Of a stretch of 64,000 nucleotides of DNA, positions 25,024 through 34,249 are shown one piece after another. Source of the stretch: Bradyrhizobium sp. 186 (GTDB taxonomy: Bacteria > Pseudomonadota > Alphaproteobacteria > Rhizobiales > Xanthobacteraceae); the NCBI RefSeq assembly GCF_023101685.1, contig NZ_CP082164.1, positions 5,890,001 through 5,954,000 on the forward strand, written 5' to 3'. The notes beneath the pieces are model-generated. The model did not search any database. It saw only the letters and a program-made list of their open reading frames with translations, and was not told the origin of the DNA. Positions within the stretch are counted from its first letter, which is position 1; every line of letters begins with the position of its first letter. The position numbers and the translations under genes are program-made.

Positions 25024-25593
25024 ATGGAAGCTATCCGCAACTATTTTAGCAGTTTGGGTGAGATCGGCGATGATCCGGATCGGATCGTAAAAACCCTATG
25101 GGGGATTGGAGTTAATTCCACGAACCGCCTGTCAGCGATGATAAACTTAACGGCCTTTTCAGGCCCGGAAACATTCTGGCGAGTCTTCAATCAATGCTGG
25201 TCCGACTGTGACGACACTTGGGACCTCCAAGAGGATTTGCTCAACACCTTTTGGCATTTTTACTATGGGGACTCATCGCCGCATGACTTCATGAGTCCGG
25301 AGGCGAAGGAATTCTTTTCAAAACTTCCTGACCGGATCACCGTCTATCGGGGCTGTGACCGGTCCCGCGCGCATGCCACTTCCTGGACCACCGACCTTGA
25401 AATCGCAAAATCGTTTGCGAGCGGCCATCGTGGCATCCGATTGCCTGACCCTGTCGTCATGACAGCCAAGGTCTGGAAACGGGACGTCATCACGCTCATT
25501 CAGGATCGCGAAGAATCCGAGGTCATCATTCATCCAGGGTCCCTGCGGTACCTCCGGGAAGTGAAGGTACTGGGATCGCAATTCGCGGAATAA
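25024..25593 (+). CDS. Candidate ADP-ribosyltransferase-like protein (R-S-E type)
   Basis: 189 residues from ATG at 25024 (MEAIRNYFSSLGEIGDDPDR). The C-terminal half shows the three marks of R-S-E ADP-ribosyltransferases in order: Arg109 in RITVYRGCDRSR, the Ser-Trp-Thr-Thr strand at 120-123 followed by a helix (DLEIAKSFASGH), and a Glu-rich catalytic segment at 163-166 (DREESEVIIHPG). The helical N-terminal half would cover the fold. I recall phage and prophage proteins with this pattern, annotated as unknown. If active it would attach ADP-ribose to a host or phage protein. No antitoxin or immunity gene is adjacent. Confidence 0.6.
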   Translation: MEAIRNYFSSLGEIGDDPDRIVKTLWGIGVNSTNRLSAMINLTAFSGPETFWRVFNQCWSDCDDTWDLQEDLLNTFWHFYYGDSSPHDFMSPEAKEFFSKLPDRITVYRGCDRSRAHATSWTTDLEIAKSFASGHRGIRLPDPVVMTAKVWKRDVITLIQDREESEVIIHPGSLRYLREVKVLGSQFAE

Positions 25594-25674
25594 CGGCGAT
25601 CACAAGGGCCGCAGCCGTCTCTCAGGTCTCCTATTCACAGGCTGTTCAGCCTTTATATCGCTCAAAGGAAACTC

Positions 25675-25878
25675 ATGAACGACAACAACCAGACGCCCCG
25701 CAAAATGCTAAACCTGAAGCAGGTGCTCGCAATCGTGCCATTCAGCCGCTCGACGATCTATCGGGAAATGGAAGAAGGTCGCTTTCCGAAGGCCCGTGAG
25801 ATCGCGCCGCGACGGATCGCCTGGTATGAGGACGACGTGATCGCTTGGCAGTTAACCCTTGATCGGAAGGTGGCGTAA
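25675..25878 (+). CDS. AlpA-like helix-turn-helix regulator/excisionase
   Basis: 67 residues from ATG at 25675: MNDNNQTPRKMLNLKQVLAI, VPFSRSTIYREMEEGRFPKA, REIAPRRIAWYEDDVIAWQL. The VPFSRSTIYREMEEGRFPK helix-turn-helix and the following wing RRIAWYEDDVIAW are diagnostic of AlpA/MerR-like excisionase regulators of prophages and islands. AAAGGAAA lies before the start. Such genes usually control integrase expression or act in excision; the matching integrase is not in the vicinity except as a remnant at 15.9 kb. Confidence 0.9.
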   Translation: MNDNNQTPRKMLNLKQVLAIVPFSRSTIYREMEEGRFPKAREIAPRRIAWYEDDVIAWQLTLDRKVA

Positions 25879-26115
25879 GCCCGCCGCCTCGCCGGCACTT
25901 AGCCAGCTCGTGCTACCGTCCATCAGCATCAGCGCTGCAGTGCAACCTTCGTCGACGGTTCATCCATCAGCTGCATTGCATCGGAGCAAGTAAAAGTGCA
26001 ACCATCCCCAGACCTCGGGGATCGGTGTGCACAAGTTGACGCGGTTTGATAAAGGGCTTGTTCTCGGATTACCGGCAGTCAAGCCTTGTTAAATCAACGG
26101 TGATTCGCGATCAGC

Positions 26116-27327
26116 ATGAGCAGGAAAAACGAGCTGCATACGGCTGAGGCTGCGGCACTTGGCTTCTACTATCAAACGTTCTTCGCGCTCGAAACGTTAG
26201 TCGCCCAGAGCGCGGATGACGCTGCTGTGGCTGTTGAGCGGCTCGATGATGTTGAGCTGAATGCTGACGGCCGCACGCTGCTGTATCAGCTGAAGCACTC
26301 AATTAGCGAGACCCCCCCGCCGATCACGGTGAAGGCGCGGGCGCTTTGGCGGACTATCAAGGTTTGGGTCGATCTACTGCCGACGATCACTCTTGCAGAC
26401 ACGACGTTGCATCTAGTCGCCGTTGGCGAGATTCCCCAAAATAGCCCACTTCTAGCCCTGACCAGTCTCGACGCTGACCGATCCGAGCTTGTGGCAGCGA
26501 TGGTCGATGAAGCGCAACGTGTCATCGACGCTAGGGCCCAGGCCGCGAAAGCAACGAAGCCACTACCGTACAGTATCCGAACAGACGGATGCGAAGCATT
26601 CTTGGGTCTTTCGAATACGGGGCGTCTTAATCTTATGCGCCGAGTGCAGGTGCAGCAAAAAAGTCCGACCATCGATGAGATCGAGAGCCGAGTCGCGGAT
26701 CATCTAAAGTTGCTCCCTGTTGATCAGCGGCCACTTGTCGCCAAGCGCCTGATCGAGTGGTGGGATCGACAGATAATCTACTCGCTCTGCGGCAAACGTG
26801 AGCGGGCGATAGCCAGGACAGAGCTGCAAGCTGAAATCATGTCTATCGCTGGTGACCTAGAACAAGGCAAGCTCCTCCCCGAGTTTGAAACGGCGACTCA
26901 CCCAGAGGACTATCAACCAGACGGCATGCTCGCTCGCCAAATCCAACTTGTGGAGGGTAAGCGTTCCGACTTGCTGAAGGGGATTCGCGAGGAATGGAAG
27001 GCCCGAGAACAGCGCGCGCGTTGGATAAGTGCGAACTCGGCGATGGCGACCACGATCAACGAATACGATCTGGTTCTTAAAGAACACTGGTCTGATCGTC
27101 ACATGCAGGTGTGCGAGGAGTGCGCCGAGCGCGAAGGTAAGACGAAATGCGAAGAGGGTTTAAAACTCCTTCGCTGGACGCATGAGGACGCACCCTTGTC
27201 GGTCCGGCCGATCGCTGAAGGTTGGACCGCCCCCTATTACGTACGAGGCAGCTATCAAGTGCTCGCCATCAATCTAACCGTGGGCTGGCACCCTGACTAC
27301 GCTGAAATGTTGAAGGGCGAGGCATGA
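26116..27327 (+). CDS. ABC-three-component (ABC-3C) system effector, Cap4-like nuclease
   Basis: 403 residues from ATG at 26116. The N-terminal domain (HTAEAAALGFYYQTFFALET, then ERLDDVEL at 41-48 and LLYQLKHS at 55-62) has the D...QxK pattern of Cap4/DUF4297-type restriction-endonuclease-fold nucleases. The C-terminal part contains a Cys-rich stretch VCEECAEREGKTKCEEG (about 333-350), common in ABC-3C C-terminal domains. It overlaps the next gene by ATGA, and a third gene encodes the ATPase, the full layout of an ABC-3C defence system. Predicted role: DNA cleavage triggered by the ATPase on sensing phage. Activity not shown. Confidence 0.82.
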   Translation: MSRKNELHTAEAAALGFYYQTFFALETLVAQSADDAAVAVERLDDVELNADGRTLLYQLKHSISETPPPITVKARALWRTIKVWVDLLPTITLADTTLHLVAVGEIPQNSPLLALTSLDADRSELVAAMVDEAQRVIDARAQAAKATKPLPYSIRTDGCEAFLGLSNTGRLNLMRRVQVQQKSPTIDEIESRVADHLKLLPVDQRPLVAKRLIEWWDRQIIYSLCGKRERAIARTELQAEIMSIAGDLEQGKLLPEFETATHPEDYQPDGMLARQIQLVEGKRSDLLKGIREEWKAREQRARWISANSAMATTINEYDLVLKEHWSDRHMQVCEECAEREGKTKCEEGLKLLRWTHEDAPLSVRPIAEGWTAPYYVRGSYQVLAINLTVGWHPDYAEMLKGEA

Positions 27328-27809
27328 CGGTCGCTCACGACGTATTCGCCGAAACGAACCCGGCGTTCTGCACCTATGTTGCCGCGGGCTTTGTGACCTC
27401 GTACGTTTCGATCAAGGAGGACGGACCAGAGCTACCGATCGCATATCTAGCGCTGCCGCTTGCCTTATCTGGCGATTTCGAAAGTACGTTCAACCACACC
27501 AATAAGAACACGGGCTTGTTGCAGTGGTTGGAGCGGAACCCGCGCGTGGAGGTAGGGCTGTCAACGCGCATCAACGGTTCAATGAATATTGTCACCGAGG
27601 CGATCCGCTTCGGCTGCTTTACTCGGGTCTTGAAACTCAGTGAAGGGGGACGACTACAGCTAGGACAAAGTAAGCTGAAAAAGAGCGCGACGAAATCGCT
27701 CAGTGGCGAACCAGCGCAAGCTATCAAGCATGCCGAACGGCTCGGCCATTGGTTCGCAGTGGCTGGGTCGACGAGAGCGGTTTTCAATATCATGGGGCTT
27801 GCGGTATGA
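27324..27809 (+). CDS. ABC-3C system middle component
   Basis: 161 residues from ATG at 27324, overlapping the upstream stop. FAETNPAFCTYVAAGFVTSY, PIAYLALPLALSGDFESTFN and NTGLLQWLERNPRVEVGLST are typical of the three-component ABC system middle component, a small linker between effector and ATPase. It ends with ATGA overlap to the ATPase. The fused translation order is effector, middle component, ATPase, as in other ABC-3C operons. Confidence 0.8.
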   Translation: MTVAHDVFAETNPAFCTYVAAGFVTSYVSIKEDGPELPIAYLALPLALSGDFESTFNHTNKNTGLLQWLERNPRVEVGLSTRINGSMNIVTEAIRFGCFTRVLKLSEGGRLQLGQSKLKKSATKSLSGEPAQAIKHAERLGHWFAVAGSTRAVFNIMGLAV

Positions 27810-29735
27810 GTCGCTGGAACATAGCGAGCATTTTCTTTTTGGGCGTTTCCGGCCAACGCCGCGAGGTTTCGCTGGCCCCTGGAGCTGTCAATATCATTAC
27901 TGGCGCGTCTGGTACGGGGAAGTCCACCCTGATCAAGGCTATCGATTATTGTCTCGGCTCCAGCAACTGCGAGCTGCCAGCCCATGTCCGTCGGCGCAGC
28001 GTCGCCGTTGGGGTGAAGTGGGTTTCGGGCGACGCCGAAATGATCATCGGCCGGGTTGTCCCCCCTGTGGGACAGGCAACCAGTACCCGAATGTTTGCCG
28101 CTTCGGGGCGCGATCTGCCTTTACCGGCGGCCGTGGAAGAGTTTGACGGGACGACTACGCTCGAGGCAGCCAAAGCGTTCATGGAGCGCGTGTTTGGCAT
28201 CGGCGATGTGCCTGAAGATGCCGAGCCTGGTGCCACTCGTCGCGGCCGAGCCACGGTTCGCTACGTCACACCGTATTTGTTCGTCACTAAAGAGGTAATC
28301 GACAGCGAGACGGTCCTGCTACACGGGCTAGACAAGGCTGAGAAGGCGCGCGACATCGTCGCCACTATGCCCTATTTCCTGCGCGCCACGGACGAGACGA
28401 CCGCGATGGATGAACAGCGGCTGCGCCAGTTGCAGCGCGCCCTGGATCGGGAGGAGATAAAGGCCCGATCACGCGCCGCGTCGGAGACTGCGCTGAAGCA
28501 GCGGGCAATCAGTCTTCTGTCAGAGGCGCATCGCATAGGAATAGTCGGAATTGACGACGGTCGCCAACACCAAGCTTGAGGCGAATGGCTATCCTTCCGA
28601 AGGTGAGCTAGGCGCGCTTCACAGCCGTCGTCACGAGATTTTATCCCAGCTGGACGGTACGCGGAGGCAGCTGCGCGCAACGCAGACTGCGATTCGTGAA
28701 GCCACCGGCTTCCAGGGAGCGGTCGCTCGTCAGCGCGAAAAACTCAAGCTGGCAGAGCATTTACAAGTTGACGAGATCGCTGCGGTCTGTCCGGTGTGCG
28801 AAGCTCCTTCGGAGCGAGGTCGTACTACAGCGAACGCCCTGCAGGCGATCCTAGCGAAGGTGCGCGACGAGAGCGCCGCAGTGGAGCGGGTTAAACCAAG
28901 GCTTGTCGAGCATGACCGGACTTTGGAAGAACAGATCCGCGGGCTTAGTACGCAGCTTCGACGGGTTGATGACCAAATCCAGACATGGCTTCGGCAGACA
29001 GACGAGACGCGCCATCTGGCCGATCTCGCCCAGCTTAGAGCGCATCTGCTGGGGCGTATATCGTTCTTTCTTGAGACGAATGTTGATGAACCGCGCCAGA
29101 CCACCCGTGACCTGGACGTCCTACGCGCGGAAATCGCTGAGCTGGAGGCGCGTGTCGATCGCGAAGCAAAGAAGATTAGGCTGCAGCGGGCCGAGCGCAA
29201 AATATCGCAATTCGCGTCAGAGGCGTTTGCGATGCTCCCGACGGTTGCCCCGTGTGTTGGATCGGAACTTGAGTTTTCATCCCGTGAGCCGAGGGTGGCG
29301 GTGATCGAGGCGGACAGCGGAGCCGTCCTTCGCATGTCGGACATTGGATCGGACCAAAATTATCTCGCCATTCACATTGCACTGTCGTTTGCTCTGCAAC
29401 GGTACTTCGAGTCAGTAGAGGCTCCGGTTCCGGGGCTTCTTGTGCTGGACCAGATTAGTCGTCCTTATTTTCCAACCAGCGGCGAGCAAGAAGAGGATGA
29501 GGCCGAGATCGCCGGCGGCGACGAGGACGAGGATGTGCAGGCGATGCGGCGACATATCGACTTCCTCTTCGCGGAAACCGCCCGGCGCACGGGACTGCAA
29601 GTCCTTTTGATTGAGCACGCCTATTTCGCTGACGACACACGCTATGTCGCTGCCACGCGAGAGCGCTGGACCCGCGCGTCCGGTAGCGCGCTGATTCCGG
29701 TTGATTGGCCTTCGCGAGGCGATGAAACTGCATAG
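27806..29735 (+). pseudogene. ABC-3C ATPase (DUF3732), split by a frameshift
   Basis: ATG at 27806. The first frame has an SMC/RecN-like N-lobe: NIITGASGTGKSTLIKAIDY with Walker A at 33-41. The second frame (from about 28551) has CPVCEAPSERG, a Cys-x2-Cys hook inside a coiled coil, and then the C-lobe with MSDIGSDQNYLAIHIALSFA and GLLVLDQISRPYFP, the Walker B region characteristic of DUF3732. The first frame stops at 28579 and the second opens at a TTG at 28551, so the protein is broken between residues 250 and 258; a change of one base would restore it. If genuine, this disables the system unless frameshifting rescues it. Confidence 0.85.
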
Positions 29736-30022
29736 CGTCAAAACGTGAGCAGCCTGATGTGGTTCAAGCGTGAGCGCCGCTCCCGTCTAACGTACATCTT
29801 CTGAATAAGCGCTCCATCCCAGGAGCTATCCGCGCGCTCGCATCCGCGGCCGGGCCCCTGCTACCTGAGAGTAGGGCGTTTGTGTTCAAGAAATGGATCG
29901 TTTCGTAACGACCTCCGAACGATCTGCGGCACTCTATATGGTGCAGGACACGGTCATGAATATGCTCGCCAGCCGTGGCCACCTATCGGGAACCGATGGA
30001 GCTATCGGGGCATCAATCAAAG

Positions 30023-31219
30023 TCAGGCTACACGCACCAATCCTGCCGCTTTCGGATCGTATGTGTAGTCTGTAATCGTTCCGTCCTTGATCCGATCAAC
30101 TGCTTCGTTGACCACGAACAGCGGTACGAGAAACCATTCGCGCGGGATCACTGGATTCCCAAAGCGATCCTTGATCTCGACATCGAGCTGAGCCGGGCCA
30201 AAGATGCGGTGGATGAGGTTTTCGAGCTTGGTGCGATTGACGTTGTAGAGTTCGTAAGTCGCGACGACTTCCACATCAGCCATCATAAATGTCGGGTCGA
30301 GTTTTGCGTTCGCGATACGCCGTTCCACATCCCCGCCGGTCACGCCGATCTTGTGCAGAACATCGCGATGGGCTGCGATCACCGGATGGTTTGACTTGCT
30401 GCGCAATACGTAGATCGTCCCGCTCGCCAGGTCTCCGTGATCGTTTTCATCGGCGAACAGAGGACCAGCAGTGGGTTCGGTGATCCGCCTTCCGGCCTCA
30501 TCCTTATACAATGCCCGCTGGAGCGACCGGCGTAGCAGATTGCTCTCGGTCCCGTTGGAGTAGATCACACGCAGACGTGCATCAAACTCACCATTTGGGG
30601 CTTTGAAAGTTTCTCCAACGTCGGCGACGTAGGCAATCTGACCGCCAAGAATGAAAAACTGCCCCTCGGTGATATCCGCTTTCAGGAACCCGGCATCCTT
30701 CACGAAGGGCCGGGTTGTCCGAACGCCCGAATTCAGGTCGTTCTGGAGCTGCGTGAATAGCGGCTTGAACTTCTCAAAATCTATACATTCTTCGCGATTG
30801 GCGATTTCCTCGGCGGCACGCTTTTCGGCACTGGCGCGGACATGTCGAAGCTCGGTGATATCCGTTGCCCCCGCCGCATCTTTCAGCTCGGCGAGCAGCT
30901 CGTCCTCATCAATCTCATCCACCGGGGCGGCGGCGACGGTTTCCGCTCCGGCCAGCAGCCCCTGATGGTCGAGCGGCGCAAGAAGCGAACGACATTCCTC
31001 AAGCGTGCGCAGGCGGTCGAGGCGCACGGCATAGAGTCGCTCGAAGATGTCATTATCCTCGCCATGCTGCGGGGCACGGCCGTGCTCCTCGAAAAAGCGC
31101 TGTATTTCCTCGAATCCGGCAATCATGCGTTCTTCGCGTGCGGAGCGTTCGCCCTTCTTTACGGGCTGAGCGAAGTCGTCCAGTTCAGCGCGCAGTTCGT
31201 CGAGGTCGAGGTCAGTCAT
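30023..31219 (-). CDS. GIY-YIG nuclease family protein
   Basis: 398 residues from ATG at 31219 (MTDLDLDELRAELDDF); upstream residues to 31315 belong to the helicase overlap. The N-terminal 250 residues are acidic and helical. The C-terminal third has the GIY-YIG (T5orf172-like) core: GTIYVLRSKS, VLHKIGVTGGDVERRIANAK, MMADVEVVATYELYN, KLENLIHRIFG. The start overlaps the helicase stop by eight bases. With the methyltransferase and helicase it forms a three-gene defence-type unit; the nuclease domain may supply DNA cleavage. The frame is intact. Confidence 0.85.
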   Translation of the reverse strand: MTDLDLDELRAELDDFAQPVKKGERSAREERMIAGFEEIQRFFEEHGRAPQHGEDNDIFERLYAVRLDRLRTLEECRSLLAPLDHQGLLAGAETVAAAPVDEIDEDELLAELKDAAGATDITELRHVRASAEKRAAEEIANREECIDFEKFKPLFTQLQNDLNSGVRTTRPFVKDAGFLKADITEGQFFILGGQIAYVADVGETFKAPNGEFDARLRVIYSNGTESNLLRRSLQRALYKDEAGRRITEPTAGPLFADENDHGDLASGTIYVLRSKSNHPVIAAHRDVLHKIGVTGGDVERRIANAKLDPTFMMADVEVVATYELYNVNRTKLENLIHRIFGPAQLDVEIKDRFGNPVIPREWFLVPLFVVNEAVDRIKDGTITDYTYDPKAAGLVRVA

Positions 31220-33278
31220 AGCGGCCCTCGTCCTTGAAACGAACAAAGGCAGCAGCGCCCTCGGCCATCCGCTTTTCCCAAGCATCTGTCGAACTGATCG
31301 AGGGGAGCCGCCCACGCTCCTTTTTGAATTTAAAGGCTCGTAGAGCTAGTTCCTTCGCTTCGTCGGGCGTCAGGCTCGTGCGCTTGGCGGAAATCGCCGC
31401 CTGCACCTGTTTCAAGCTGTCCTCGCTCATAGTCTTGGCGAGGATAGCGTAAGCCTCGCCGAACGGATTGATCCGGTCGATAAGATCGATGTCGAGTTCG
31501 CGGACGTCCATCGCAAACCTGCGCACGCCGTCAATCAGGGCCGTGTTGGCGCTTTGTTCGGGGTCGCCGCCTGCCCCGCCCTCTAGCGCAATCTGCTTGG
31601 CCTGTTGCGTCAGGTTGAGGGCGGCGACGGCGTGCTGGCGCACCGCCTCCTGATCCTCCTCATCGAGTTCTGGATATTTGTCCTTGATGATCTTGCCCAT
31701 GCGAACAACGGTCAGGTCCTCCGGCACCAGCTCCTCGTCGAATAGGCCCCGCTCGATGGTGGTCTTGTCCTGAACGAAGGCGGCGATGACCTCATTCAGA
31801 TCTTCCCGGCAGATGCGCGCCGCCTCCTTGCTCTTTGGTTCGGTCAGACCTTTGATCTCGATCTGGAATTGCCCCGTGTCCCCGTTGAAGCCGACATTAC
31901 ATTTGTTGGGGTCGTAGCCCCCGTCCCCATAGTCGAACCCTTCCACTGGGCCGCTCGTGGGGTTCTTCGGCTTGAACTCGAAGCGCGGCGCAAGTACCTG
32001 CTCCATGAGCAGGCTCGCCGCTATCGCCTTCAAGGTATCGTTCACCGCCTCGCTGATGGCCTCGTCGGCGGCGTCCGGTTGGGCAATCAGGTTGGAGAAG
32101 CGCGCGCGAGTCTTGCCCGGAGCGTCGCGCGTCGCGCGGCCGATGATCTGCACGATCTCGGTGAGGCTCGACCGGTATCCGACAGTCAGCGCGTGCTCGC
32201 ACCAAATCCAGTCGAAGCCTTCCTTCGCCATGCCTAGCGCTATGATGATATCCACATGCTCGCGGTTGTTCTTCTGCGCCGGGTCTTTCAGCGCCGCGGA
32301 AACGCGGTCACGCTTCGCGGGGTCGTCATCGACCAGGTCGGCGATTTTGAGCACGCTGCCGTTGGGTATCTTGACCAGCTGAAAACCGGTCACGGGGTCG
32401 GTCCCCAGCCATTCGCCCAGCTCCTCGATGATATGCTCGACTTCCTTGATCTTTTGCTTGGTGCTCTCGCGCGAGTTGACGCTAGGGATGTGGATGATTG
32501 TTTTCTCGGTGGGTTCGAGCACCTTCAGGATGTCGTCGGTATAAGGGCCGGAGTAGAAAAAATAGCCGATGTCGAGCTGCTTCAGATATTCATAACCGTT
32601 CAGCTGTTCATAATAGGTGTAGGTGACGGTATCGAATTTCGTTTCGTCCTGCGGAGCCAGTACCGCCTCAGCGTCGCCCCGGAAATAGGAGCCCGTCATC
32701 GCTACAATATGAACGCGGTTGCGGGCAATGAACTGCCCAAGATGTAGGCCGAGCTTATTGTCGGGGTTGGCGGAGACGTGATGGAACTCGTCCACGGCGA
32801 TCAGCCGATCGTCGAACGCCTCGACGCCGAACTTGTCCACGGCGAAGCGGAAGGTCGCGTGGGTGCAGACCAGCACCTTGTCGCTGCTTTCGAGGAAAGC
32901 GCCGACGGTATTGACCTTGCCGCCATTGTCGTTTCCGGGCGCGTCGCAGAGATTCCACTTGGGCTGAACGGTCCAGTCGGCCCAAAAACCGAATTCGGTC
33001 AGTGGCTCGTCGTGGAAGCTCGCGCCGATGGCTTTCTCAGGCACGACGATGATCGCCTGCTTGAGTCCTTGATTATGGAGCTTGTCGAGGGCAATGAACA
33101 TCAGCGCTCGGCTCTTGCCCGAAGCCGGTGGCGACTTGATGAGAAGATATTGCTCGCCTCGCCGCTCAAAGGCGCGCTCCTGCATTGGCCGCATGCCAAG
33201 CGCATTGGCTTTGGTTGAAGCGCCGTTGCGGGCGTAGGAAACCGAGATGGCGGGAATTGATTTTGTATGTTCGGTCAC
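31212..33278 (-). CDS. DEAD/DEAH-box helicase, restriction-type
   Basis: 688 residues from GTG at 33278; the start overlaps the stop of the methyltransferase gene (GTGA). Walker A is LIKSPPASGKSRALMFI (about 49-57), the Walker B/DEAH motif is AVDEFHHVSA (163-167), motif III AMTGSYFRGD, and motif VI EIVQIIGRATRDAPGKTRAR. The C-terminal 250 residues are helical, without known domains. Helicases like this are the translocase part of restriction and restriction-like systems. The frame is intact, although the upstream methyltransferase is broken by insertions; transcription must now start inside or after the IS elements. Confidence 0.9.
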   Translation of the reverse strand: MTEHTKSIPAISVSYARNGASTKANALGMRPMQERAFERRGEQYLLIKSPPASGKSRALMFIALDKLHNQGLKQAIIVVPEKAIGASFHDEPLTEFGFWADWTVQPKWNLCDAPGNDNGGKVNTVGAFLESSDKVLVCTHATFRFAVDKFGVEAFDDRLIAVDEFHHVSANPDNKLGLHLGQFIARNRVHIVAMTGSYFRGDAEAVLAPQDETKFDTVTYTYYEQLNGYEYLKQLDIGYFFYSGPYTDDILKVLEPTEKTIIHIPSVNSRESTKQKIKEVEHIIEELGEWLGTDPVTGFQLVKIPNGSVLKIADLVDDDPAKRDRVSAALKDPAQKNNREHVDIIIALGMAKEGFDWIWCEHALTVGYRSSLTEIVQIIGRATRDAPGKTRARFSNLIAQPDAADEAISEAVNDTLKAIAASLLMEQVLAPRFEFKPKNPTSGPVEGFDYGDGGYDPNKCNVGFNGDTGQFQIEIKGLTEPKSKEAARICREDLNEVIAAFVQDKTTIERGLFDEELVPEDLTVVRMGKIIKDKYPELDEEDQEAVRQHAVAALNLTQQAKQIALEGGAGGDPEQSANTALIDGVRRFAMDVRELDIDLIDRINPFGEAYAILAKTMSEDSLKQVQAAISAKRTSLTPDEAKELALRAFKFKKERGRLPSISSTDAWEKRMAEGAAAFVRFKDEGRYD

Positions 33279-34249
33279 GCGCTTGCCCCGGCCTTTCGCT
33301 TCTTCGCCGCTGCCGGCGACGCGGTCATCTTAGTGTAAAGTTCGAATAGCTTTTCCAGCCGCTCAGTGTCATTGCGGAACCGGCGGCCGATATAGATGCG
33401 CTCAAGCACCTCGTCGTTCCGCGCATGCGCCTCGCGCAAATCGGCAGGCATTTTTTCAGGATCGTAGAGATCGGCAATCGTCGCCGGGAAATGCGCCTCG
33501 CGTGTCAAGAGAATGCCCTCGGCGCAGCGTGTCAGGTCAGCCTTGTTCTTCTCGGTGAGCGTCGGAACGGGGAAAGTGTTCCACCCGAGGGTGTTGGAGA
33601 AGCGGAAATCTGTTTTGATTTTTCCACAAACTGCGCCGATCCACACGAGCGAAAGGCGCGATGCAAAGACAGCTATGTTCCAGATTGGCGGATCGTAGAA
33701 CGAAAACGCTCCATCGCCAACGATAGCACCTCTCGGCAGCGCTATTACGGGGTAGTAGTCTCTGCTCTCAGAGGAATGTCGAGGGATCTGAAAAACAGTC
33801 TCGAGCCCCGTCTGTCGAATTTGCTGAAATTCGTATGGTTTATTCATCCCCGCTTTGGTGAGAGGCTTGTCGCTTTTCCCCCTCATCTCGGCGACCATAG
33901 AAAAGCGGTTTCGAAACTCTTTTATATCCGTCAGCGCAACATAATCTTCCTTAGAGGCCCAGATGCAATAGCGCCCGCTTCCGTGAGTGGCATCATGCGC
34001 TCCAAAGAATGGGCGAACTATGTGCATATAGTTTGGTGCTACCGCCTTGAGAGCAGCAGCGACTTCCGCGTCGAATATTAAGCCGCCACCATCAGCCGGT
34101 TTGCTACCGTTTACGACGGGAGCCATGCCATTTTGAGGAGCCGTCTCATTCTTTACGTAAATATCTTTGTTAAGGAACCAGATACGCATTAATATTTTCA
34201 ACTTCTCTAACCAGTCCTCCTACACCGTCAAAGTACCGGAGCGTCTTAG
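33275..34249 (-). pseudogene. MmeI-like DNA methyltransferase, C-terminal fragment
   Basis: Last third of the gene whose other pieces are at 36621-38287 and 40224-40364. It resumes at TLRYFDGVGGLVREVENINA, where IS5 and IS701 entered, and reads ENINAYLVP before a frameshift; the next frame continues DIYVKNETAPQ. It then follows the target-recognition and C-terminal regions (DGGGLIFDAE, HGSGRYCIW, AVFASRLSLVWIGAVCGKIK, SNTLGWNTFPVPTLTEKNKA, NDEVLERIYIGRRFRNDTER) to the stop at 33275. The shift sits in GTTCCTTAACAAAG (about 34180). A short TTG-start frame at 34201 could still be translated but would lack the methyltransferase motifs. Confidence 0.88.

Noticed and set aside
29893..30075. Short plus frames after the ABC-3C operon
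   Set aside because: They overlap the end of the GIY-YIG gene on the other strand and lack coding character.
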